From positions 620,001 to 684,000 of the forward strand of contig NZ_JACJOF010000027.1 of the NCBI RefSeq assembly GCF_014695395.1: 64,000 bases of DNA, in the 5' to 3' direction. Below the pieces are notes generated by a model. That model searched no databases. It worked only from the letters and a program-made list of their open reading frames with translations, and was not told the DNA's origin. This document shows positions 1 through 6,750 of the stretch, in pieces. The DNA is from Nodosilinea sp. FACHB-131. GTDB lineage: Bacteria > Cyanobacteriota > Cyanobacteriia > Phormidesmidales > Phormidesmidaceae. Position 1 is the stretch's first letter. Each line of letters begins with the position of its first letter. Made by a program: the position numbers and the translations under genes.

Positions 1-972
1 AATGGCCGGGCCGAAGGCCAGTTTGGGGGCCAGGGTTGCTCGGTAGAGGGCGTAGGCTGTGATCGCGGTAATCGCAGCTACCGCCACTGACCAAAGGGCT
101 GGAAAGGCGGCCAACAGGAGATTCAAGGCTAGCCGACCGATGACTCCACCCCCTAACCACAGCACCCCATCAACTACAGAGAGAGATGCTCCTCGCCTTG
201 GCTGCTCTAAGAGGGAGCTAGACGTAACCGAGGGCTTGGCATGCTGAGGGGCAATCAAGCGCGCGATCGCCAAACCCGCATCCCAAACGGTGCGACTCAG
301 GTGGGCAACCAGCTCAGAAGGCTCTTGCCCCAGGGCGACCAGGTCAGAGGTCAGGGCACCCCACTCGCTTCGACCGCGACGTTTAGAAGGGCCATAGGTG
401 GTGCGCAGGTGTCCAGCCAGTTGGTTGATCTCAGTTGGAATTGGGTTGGCCCGAGGGCCAGGGGATGAGGTGGGGCTGATGGTACGGTAAGCCAGTACGA
501 TATTGCCCTGGTGATCCATTTCTGCCGACGCTAAAACCGCCCGCTCAACATCGAGGTAGGGAGGCACCACCGGCTGCCCCTGGGTGTTAGCAATGGGATG
601 AATGCGAGTCAAGCGAGCCCGGATTAGCTGCATTTCTGCGATCGCCCGTTCCTGCTCTGACGACAGCTGGTTAATCTTGTGCGCCATAGCGTTCAGGCGC
701 TTGAGGTAGACTTCTGCAGGCGCTGATCCGGCGGGTAAGTTGGCCGCTAGATCGGCTCCCCCAGCCTGTTCAGATCGCCATTGCAGAGCATCAATAGCCG
801 TAGAAAAATCTACGCTGGGGCGCGATCGCCCTCTAGGGACAGCCTGAGCTTCTCGCACCACGGTGCTCGGCAGCGATGGTTCACCGGCCCAGTCAACCTG
901 CACGGTGGCATCACTTTGGCTCAGGGCGTTGACTGTATTAGTGAGTTTGGTTTGAATGCTTTGAAAATCCAT
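1..972 (-). CDS. Unknown protein with C-terminal membrane segment, cut by left edge
   Basis: Reading leftward from ATG at 972, the frame stays open for 324 codons and runs off the window, so the C-terminus is missing. I do not recognise the family. Residues 1-260 are polar, with a Pro/Ser-rich stretch (about 165-180) and a helical, charged segment (about 85-125) that could be a short coiled coil. Residues 268-312 are strongly hydrophobic (LWLGGGVIGR, then LALNLLLAAF and VAVAAITAITAY), giving one or two membrane helices. The pattern is of a cytoplasmic domain followed by a membrane anchor. A LexA-like palindrome lies about 127 bases upstream of the start, so DNA-damage control is possible but only inferred. 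Codon use and HIP1 sites match the neighbours. The reading frame is clear; the function is unknown. Confidence 0.75.
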   Translation of the reverse strand, partial: MDFQSIQTKLTNTVNALSQSDATVQVDWAGEPSLPSTVVREAQAVPRGRSRPSVDFSTAIDALQWRSEQAGGADLAANLPAGSAPAEVYLKRLNAMAHKINQLSSEQERAIAEMQLIRARLTRIHPIANTQGQPVVPPYLDVERAVLASAEMDHQGNIVLAYRTISPTSSPGPRANPIPTEINQLAGHLRTTYGPSKRRGRSEWGALTSDLVALGQEPSELVAHLSRTVWDAGLAIARLIAPQHAKPSVTSSSLLEQPRRGASLSVVDGVLWLGGGVIGRLALNLLLAAFPALWSVAVAAITAITAYALYRATLAPKLAFGPAI

Positions 973-1654
973 TGCCTGATAACCGTGTGAAGATCAGCCA
1001 AAAACCATTAACCCTGCCCATCAACTCAAGCTGGCCGGTGTAGAGCGATCGTTTGCGATCGCCAAATCACCTGGCCCAAGGCAGTTCCGGCAGAATTTGG
1101 TACAAGTGTACCATGTCTCTGCGGAATGTGTACCAAGAAATGTACTATTATCTTCGGCTTCCAGGGAAGCTGGGTTAGGAGAGCTAGCAGCAGGCAAAAG
1201 TTGATGTGGCCTAAAGCGGCGGCAATGCTGAGCACCCTCTTAAAAACGGGTTTCGCTTCAAAAAGCAGCCAATATTGTGAAAATTATCCGAAGAAATGTC
1301 AGTAACCCGGTCAGACTCTGTAAATTGGGGTCAATCGGGTGACGATTTATCACAATTGCCTCTAGTGCTTAGCCTTGGCAATGTCGGCTGCGCTGGCTTG
1401 GGGCGCGGTGTTAGGCCTCAATGGGGCTGATCTTACGCTCAGGTAAGAGGCATTTTTTGGCGTCGCTGCCGTTGCAGTATAGATCCACAAAACCGCTCTA
1501 TTAGGGCACCCTGAGCTTGGTAATTTGCCTCTGCCCATCTACCCTATGAGTTGTTGCCATGGTTAAGGCCTACGACAAAACCCTGCGGCGTTCCCTTGCC
1601 CTCCCAAAGTTGACCAACTCGGGCTGTGGCCCCCGGCCTGAACCCCGACCGGCA
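973..1654. other. Intergenic region between divergent genes
   Basis: This divergent region holds a LexA-like box (1099-1112) and extra TGTAC half-sites at 1129-1134 and 1141-1146. A 69-codon frame on the minus strand (1026-1235) has no family features and spans the palindrome, so I do not call it a gene. The right half (about 1240-1558) shows no convincing promoter or RNA. The ATG at 1559 is in frame with the permease and may extend it. Confidence 0.5.
1099..1112. promoter_or_regulatory. LexA-like (SOS-type) box
   Basis: GGTACAAGTGTACC has perfect six-base arms around a two-base centre. It fits the cyanobacterial LexA-box pattern RGTACNNNDGTWCB as I remember it. Two further TGTAC half-sites follow within 35 bases. 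It sits in the upstream region of the leftward unknown gene. Binding is inferred from sequence alone. Confidence 0.5.
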
Positions 1655-2425
1655 ATGACGGTGCAGGCAAAATCTTGTCCTTATCACATCGTGATGGCCT
1701 GCTTTTTGGGCGGACAGGTGTTCATGCGCATTCTGCGCGGTCGGGTCAATCGCCAGCGCACCCTAGAGCAAATGGTTGCGGCCGGACCATTGACCCTGAC
1801 TCCAGTGCTGCTGACCAATGTTTTTGCCGGCATGATTTTTACCGTTCAAACCGCGCGCGAGCTGGAGCGCTTTGGAGCAATGCACGCCCTGGGGGGAGCC
1901 TTTGCCATGGCTTTCTGCCGGGAACTGGCCCCCATCTTGACTGCGGCTATCATGGCTGGGCAGGTGGGCACGGCCTACGCTGCTGAAATTGGCTGCATGA
2001 AGGTAACGGACCAGATCGACGCCCTCAAGGTGCTGCGCACAGACCCGATCGACTATCTGGTGCTGCCTCGGGTGGTAGCCTGCTGCGTGATGCTGCCAGT
2101 GCTCACGGTGCTGGGCCTAGTGCTAGGAATTGTGGGCGGGGCTGGAGTGGCTTTTTTATTCTACGAAATGCCGGTGAGCCAGTTTCTAGACTCAGTGCGA
2201 TCGCTGATGGTGCTCAACGACCTGATTGCTGTCTTGATCAAATCGGTTTTGTTTGGGGCGATTGTGGCTTTGGCGGGCTGCACTTGGGGGCTGACGACCA
2301 CCTGTAGTCGGTCAGTCGGTCGAGCCGCGACATCAGCGGTGGTCACTACCTGGGTGGGGTTGTTTATGGTCGACTTCTTTTTGTCGCTGGTGTTGTTTGG
2401 TGGTGCCGGGGTGGCGCTGCACTAG
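1655..2425 (+). CDS. MlaE/YrbE-type ABC transporter permease
   Basis: This is an inner-membrane permease of the MlaE family, whose members move phospholipids or other lipids between membranes together with an MlaF ATPase and an MlaD-type MCE protein. Family hallmarks are present in order: LRGRVNRQRTLEQM near the N-terminus, VGTAYAAEIGCMKVTDQIDA in the cytoplasmic coupling region, then TDPIDYLVLPRVVACCVMLP and the C-terminal GCTWGLTTTCSRSVGRA. About five hydrophobic helices are visible. The frame is open back to ATG 1559 (32 extra residues), but the start at 1655 gives a length (256 residues) and N-terminal spacing typical of cyanobacterial homologues. No ATPase or MCE gene is adjacent, which is common in cyanobacteria, where this permease is often unlinked. 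Confidence 0.88.
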   Translation: MTVQAKSCPYHIVMACFLGGQVFMRILRGRVNRQRTLEQMVAAGPLTLTPVLLTNVFAGMIFTVQTARELERFGAMHALGGAFAMAFCRELAPILTAAIMAGQVGTAYAAEIGCMKVTDQIDALKVLRTDPIDYLVLPRVVACCVMLPVLTVLGLVLGIVGGAGVAFLFYEMPVSQFLDSVRSLMVLNDLIAVLIKSVLFGAIVALAGCTWGLTTTCSRSVGRAATSAVVTTWVGLFMVDFFLSLVLFGGAGVALH

Positions 2426-2557
2426 GTCATTGCCAGGTAAGGCCATAGTCGAGCGATCGCAAAACAAGGACGACTAGCTACTTTTAACCGCAGTAGGCTC
2501 CCTTGCCAAAACCGCTTGATTTTTGGGCGGCGACTGTTCGCCAAAATTGCTGGAGCG

Positions 2558-3118
2558 TTATTCTGCCCCAGCGGGCAGCATGTCAAAACTAAAGTCTATG
2601 TAGGTGTTGTCGGGCATCATAGCCCCAATCAGGTTAGCGCCATCGAGGTCAGCGTTGGTCAGGTCAGCTTCGCGCAGATCGGCTCCCTGGAGATTGGCGT
2701 GGCTGAGATTAGCGCCCCGCAGGCAGGCGCGCTTGAGGTTGGCACCGCAGAGGTCACTGCCACTGAGGACAGCTTCTTTGAGAATAGCGCCGTGAAGATT
2801 GATGCCGGTTAGCTTAGCCCCCGAAAGCAGAGCTCGGTTGAGCTGAGCACCAGACAAATCGGCTCGAAAAAAGTCGCTGCCGATCAGGTTGGCCCAGTTG
2901 AGTCTGCTCTTGCGCAGGAGACTGTGGGTAAACACACTCCCCGGCATAAAAGCGCCTGATAGATTCAAGCCTGAGAGGTTGCAGTCAATGAATTCAACAA
3001 AGGGCAACTTAATGCCCTCCAGCGACACATGCCGCAGATCCAAATGATGAAACTGGAGCTGCCCACGGCTGTAGTTTTGAGCAAGCAGGTCTAGGGAGTA
3101 GCGAGTGTAGGCGTGCAT
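2558..3118 (-). CDS. Pentapeptide repeat protein
   Basis: The 186-residue product is mostly A(D/N)LXX pentapeptides, for example [20 protein letters not shown] and [20 protein letters not shown], covering about residues 40-170. Such repeats fold as a right-handed quadrilateral beta-helix. Cyanobacteria encode many of these proteins and the function of most is unknown; a few elsewhere mimic DNA and protect gyrase. There is no signal peptide or other domain. The first 35 residues ([15 protein letters not shown]) are less regular and may cap the helix. It is transcribed toward the MlaE permease, with a 132-base gap between the convergent ends. No partner gene suggests a specific job. Confidence 0.85.
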   Translation of the reverse strand: MHAYTRYSLDLLAQNYSRGQLQFHHLDLRHVSLEGIKLPFVEFIDCNLSGLNLSGAFMPGSVFTHSLLRKSRLNWANLIGSDFFRADLSGAQLNRALLSGAKLTGINLHGAILKEAVLSGSDLCGANLKRACLRGANLSHANLQGADLREADLTNADLDGANLIGAMMPDNTYIDFSFDMLPAGAE

Positions 3119-3425
3119 GGCAAAGCCCTGTAGAGAAGGCTAGGTTGAGCGATCGCAGATAGACAACCGTCTGGGCGCTGTAGATGACCTATGCGCCTCA
3201 CCGATTGCCCTAAACCTTTGAAGAGAGAGGCATTGACGCCATTTAACCCTGAGCTTCATCCTAAACGCTTTGGCAGAGCTTATACCCAGTGGGCCTCTTA
3301 ATATTTGTGTCCTCTAAAGCTTCCCTGTCGGAGGTTCTATAGGGGTAAGGGGGAACCTGTGAACTCTGGCTCCGCAATCCGAGTAGAATTGCTTATCACT
3401 TGCAGCCGCTTTGCCGCAACTTAAT
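3119..3425. other. Upstream spacer between divergent genes
   Basis: This spacer separates the pentapeptide gene from the promoter of the small membrane protein. No coding frame, repeat or RNA structure could be supported. Divergent promoters are expected here, but only the rightward one, just beyond this stretch, is recognisable. Confidence 0.4.
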
Positions 3426-3454
3426 TTGACATTTTGTTACATTAAGTTTATATT
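3426..3454 (+). promoter_or_regulatory. Sigma-70-type promoter of the Psb35-like gene
   Basis: TTGACA (3426-3431), a 17-base spacer and TATATT (3449-3454) make a near-perfect housekeeping promoter. Transcription would start near 3461, leaving a leader of roughly 90 bases before ATG 3553. This is the cleanest promoter in the window, consistent with strong constitutive expression. Confidence 0.75.
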
Positions 3455-3552
3455 GAGTTACATAAGCGAAATGCGTCTGCATCGATTGCATTGCTAAGCC
3501 AGGTAAGCAGCGCGTTTTGCCGCTGTCACCATTCCGCACTGGAGGTTTATTC

Positions 3553-3783
3553 ATGACTGCCCTATTGATTTCTCTCTTTGTCATCGGCTGGGTCGCTGTT
3601 GCACTGATTGGCACCCAGGCCTATTTCCGGGGTGAGCAAACCAAGCCAATTCACGAGCGCAACTGGCGTTCTGATTCCTTTGACCAGTTAGCTCAGTCTG
3701 TGACCGGCCAGTCCACTGATTTCGGCGATCGCGTACCCGCTTACAGCGGCGATGCCTTTTCGAGCAACGTGATTGCTAATTAA
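3553..3783 (+). CDS. psb35: Small single-helix membrane protein, likely Psb35
   Basis: The 76-residue product has one N-terminal membrane helix (ALLISLFVIGWVAVALIG, about residues 3-20) followed by QAYFRGEQTKPIHERNW and a polar tail. This arrangement resembles the cyanobacterial small protein Psb35 (Synechocystis Ssl2148), which stabilises the CP47 assembly module of photosystem II and its high-light-inducible proteins. The match is from memory of the family, so the symbol is tentative. ATG 3553 is chosen because GGAGG (3541-3545) sits 7 bases upstream; a longer frame from 3517 would put the helix too far inside. A strong promoter precedes the gene and a strong terminator follows, so it is monocistronic and probably highly expressed. 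Confidence 0.6.
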   Translation: MTALLISLFVIGWVAVALIGTQAYFRGEQTKPIHERNWRSDSFDQLAQSVTGQSTDFGDRVPAYSGDAFSSNVIAN

Positions 3784-3846
3784 CAGCTAGGCCGATCCTT
3801 ATCTACTAGCCGCATCAGTCATTTCCTGTGGGACTCCTACCTCTAG

Positions 3847-3875
3847 AGCCGCCCCTGCATTGGGGGCGGCTTTTT
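3847..3875 (+). terminator. Rho-independent terminator
   Basis: AGCCGCCCC (3847-3855) pairs perfectly with GGGGCGGCT (3863-3871), with a 7-base loop and a run of T. It closes the small membrane-protein transcription unit. Confidence 0.9.
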
Positions 3876-3926
3876 GTCGCCGCTCAAGTCAGGCCTGTGC
3901 ACAAGTATTGCTCTTGCTAAGGATAA

Positions 3927-6692
3927 TTAGCTGGCTTCCCGCTCCACCACGATCACGTTTTCGGTCACCTGCTCGAAGGTGTCGTCGTGGCTGATGACAA
4001 ACAGCTGCTCAAAGGTTTTGATGCGGCCGATCGCTTCAGCTAACCCCTGGCGGCGAGGGCGATCCATATTGGTGGTGGGTTCGTCAAAGAAGGCAATGTC
4101 GGCATCGGCCAGCACCTTGAGCAGGGCCAGGCGCACTGCTAGAGCCGCACACATCTGCTCGCCTCCCGATAGGTTGATAAACCGCCGCTGGTTGGGTCCA
4201 TCCTGCACCACAATTTCGTAGTCTCGCGTCCACTGCAAAGCCACATTGGGGCGGTTGAGCAGATCGCGAAACAGGCGATCGGCCTGCTGCGAAACGCTGC
4301 GCAGGTACTGTTCAGTAATGCGTGGCCCCGCTTCGTTGTAGGCCTTGCGCGCAAAATTGACGAAGCGCCTGACCTTTTCCTGAGCCTGGAGCTGCTGTTT
4401 GGCGCTGTCGCGCCGCTGGGCGATCGCCTCAAGCCCGGCAATTTGCTGGTTGATGTCGGCCAGTCGCTGGCGCTGCTGGGGCACGCTCCCCGCCAGCTGG
4501 TCAGCTTCAGATTTGACCGTGCTGTAGTTGGTTTCCAGCGTGGCAGTGGCCTCGGGATCAAACTGCGCTAGGGCAGTCTGGTAAGCCTGGTCAGCATCCT
4601 GCTGCTGCTGCAACGCCTGGGCAAGTTCGGCCTGGGCAGCGGCAAGTTCGGCCTCTAGCTGTCTGTGCTGGTTCGCCAGCGACTGGTTTTGTAGATACAA
4701 CCCGTAGCCTGCTTGATATTGAGCGCGATCGCGCTGCACCTGAGCCAGGCGCTGGTCTAAGTCGGCGAAGGGCGCTAGCTGACTGGTCAACGCTTTTAGC
4801 TGTTGGTCTAGCGTGTCTAGGGCAGTGGTTTGGGCCGTGGCGGCCTGCTCTACTCGGGCCTTGTCTTGCAGGGTGCGCCCGAGAATTTGGCTTTTTTCGC
4901 GCGGTCGCCCCAGGGTTTCAAGCTCTCGCTCCAGCTTTTCTAGGGTGGTCTGTACCTGGGTATGCTGGGCCAGCTGCTGGGTGAGGGTTTCTCCCTGCGC
5001 AATCAACTCAGCTTGGGCTTGCTGAATCTGCTCTAGCTGAACGGCAATGCCATCGAGCTGCGTCAGCTCGGCCCGCCAGCCATAGCGCTGCCTGAGGTCG
5101 TTTTCCAGCGTTTGCAGCGCAGCTTTGAGGGCGGCCTCATCGGTTTGATCTGCTAGGTCGCTGAGAATGGCTTCCAGGGCCGAGAGCAGCGACCCGTGCA
5201 GGTCGGTAGCTCCCTGGAGCGATTGTTCCAAACGGTCTAGGGTCGGGCTTGAGAGCAACGGCAGGCTCTCGGCTAACACCGCTAAATCCCTTAGCACGGC
5301 TTCAATCTCAGACTGCTGGGCTTGACCTTGGCGGCGGCTGTCTGCCACTAGAGCATTAATTTCAGCTTCAAACTGGCGGGCTGCAGCCAGGCGGCTGAGC
5401 TGCTGCTGGAAGCGATCGCGCTGGTCTTCGAGGGCAGCAATGGCCTCGACCTGGGGCTGTAGAGCTCGCAGGCGATCGCGAGTTTGAACCGCCTGTTGCC
5501 GCTGCTGATCGAGTTGCTTCAGCTCCGCTTGGTACTGCTGCTGCTGGAGCTGCCACCGCTGGCCCTGCTCTAGCTGCTGCACCAGCGCTTGGCGCTGGGC
5601 CTCCAGCTGAATCTGAGTTGCGACATGGGGCTCCAGCTGAGCTAGCTCCCGCTCCGTAGCCGCAAACGATTCGAGCTGGGTTTGCCACCTGGCTAGCTCA
5701 ACCTGGGTTTTGCTCTGGGCAGTTTGCAGCGTTTGGTACTCGATCTGCAAGTGCTGACGCTGCTGCTGGGCCTGACCTAGCGCCTCCAACGCCTGCTCCG
5801 CCGCCTGATAGCCTTTGAAGGACTGCCGATGGGTTTGACAGAGGGCGATCGCCTGCTCCGCCTGCTGCACCGACTGTTGAAGTCGGACTAGTGCGGTCTG
5901 CTTGACCTCAAGCTGATGCACCAGCCCCTGGCGCTGGGTCGCTAAGGTCTGCACCGCTTGGGCTTGGGCCTTGAGCGCGTCACGCTGGGTTTGCAGAGTG
6001 GCGAGCGTGGTCCGCAAAGTCTCTAGGCGCTGCTCGCTGGTGCCAATTTCGCTGGTTAGGTTTTGCTGCCGCCGGTGCAGGTCATCCCAGAGAGTTAGCG
6101 CTTCTTCGTACTGGGCAATTTCTCGCTTAGTGGCCTCTGCCTGATCTTCGGCGTAGCGACGCAGGGCATTCATTTGCTTAAAGGCCAGCTTGTAGTCTTC
6201 CACCTTGAGAATGGCGTCGAACACAGCCTTGCGATGCTCGGCAGGCTGCAAAAAGTCGGCGGTGAAGGTGCCCTGGGGTACCCCCAGGGTGCGGGCAAAC
6301 AGCTGAGATAGGTTGGTGGTGGGGCCTAACCCCAGGTGCTGGCGCAGCCAAGGCAGCACCTCGTCTTTGATGCGGGTGTAGGGCAATCGCTCGTTAAGCT
6401 GAGGGTCAAACAGAGCGTAGCCCCGCTGGGTACAGCGCTGGGCATGGTACGTGCGGCCGTCGTAGTTGGAGGTGAAGGCCACCGTCACCTGGGCACTGCC
6501 GCTGCCGTTGCGAATCAGATCGTCTTTGCCGTAGTCGCCCTGGTAGTTGAAGAGCACCCAGGCGATCGCCTCTAAAATGCTGGTCTTGCCCGCGCCATTC
6601 TCGCCGCAGATGGCGTTGGTGCCCGGTTGAAACTCAAAGTAGCGATCGCGGTGGGTCTTAAAGTTTTGCAGCGCCACCGACAAAATTTGCAT
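3927..6692 (-). CDS. SbcC/Rad50-like SMC-family ATPase
   Basis: The 921-residue protein has the Rad50/SbcC layout. There is an N-terminal ATPase half with Walker A GENGAGKTS (residues 30-38). About 600 residues of Gln/Leu-rich coiled coil follow, then a C-terminal half with signature LSGGEQ (from about 841), Walker B IAFFDEPT (about 866) and switch SHDD (about 901). Relatives work with an SbcD/Mre11 nuclease to process DNA ends and hairpins. Two things are odd. I see no CxxC zinc-hook motif anywhere in the coiled coil (the only four cysteines are isolated), and no nuclease gene is adjacent. The gene lies 58 bases downstream of the caspase-nSTAND gene on the same strand, so the two are probably co-transcribed. 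Confidence 0.85.
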   Translation of the reverse strand: MQILSVALQNFKTHRDRYFEFQPGTNAICGENGAGKTSILEAIAWVLFNYQGDYGKDDLIRNGSGSAQVTVAFTSNYDGRTYHAQRCTQRGYALFDPQLNERLPYTRIKDEVLPWLRQHLGLGPTTNLSQLFARTLGVPQGTFTADFLQPAEHRKAVFDAILKVEDYKLAFKQMNALRRYAEDQAEATKREIAQYEEALTLWDDLHRRQQNLTSEIGTSEQRLETLRTTLATLQTQRDALKAQAQAVQTLATQRQGLVHQLEVKQTALVRLQQSVQQAEQAIALCQTHRQSFKGYQAAEQALEALGQAQQQRQHLQIEYQTLQTAQSKTQVELARWQTQLESFAATERELAQLEPHVATQIQLEAQRQALVQQLEQGQRWQLQQQQYQAELKQLDQQRQQAVQTRDRLRALQPQVEAIAALEDQRDRFQQQLSRLAAARQFEAEINALVADSRRQGQAQQSEIEAVLRDLAVLAESLPLLSSPTLDRLEQSLQGATDLHGSLLSALEAILSDLADQTDEAALKAALQTLENDLRQRYGWRAELTQLDGIAVQLEQIQQAQAELIAQGETLTQQLAQHTQVQTTLEKLERELETLGRPREKSQILGRTLQDKARVEQAATAQTTALDTLDQQLKALTSQLAPFADLDQRLAQVQRDRAQYQAGYGLYLQNQSLANQHRQLEAELAAAQAELAQALQQQQDADQAYQTALAQFDPEATATLETNYSTVKSEADQLAGSVPQQRQRLADINQQIAGLEAIAQRRDSAKQQLQAQEKVRRFVNFARKAYNEAGPRITEQYLRSVSQQADRLFRDLLNRPNVALQWTRDYEIVVQDGPNQRRFINLSGGEQMCAALAVRLALLKVLADADIAFFDEPTTNMDRPRRQGLAEAIGRIKTFEQLFVISHDDTFEQVTENVIVVEREAS

Positions 6693-6750
6693 TGCTTGCC
6701 CCGTTCCATCGCTTCAGCCACGAAGACTAGGATAGCTTTCTTTGCTGGGG

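Noticed and set aside
1026-1235. 69-codon minus-strand frame
   Set aside because: No family features, and it spans the LexA-like palindrome and the promoter region of the unknown gene.
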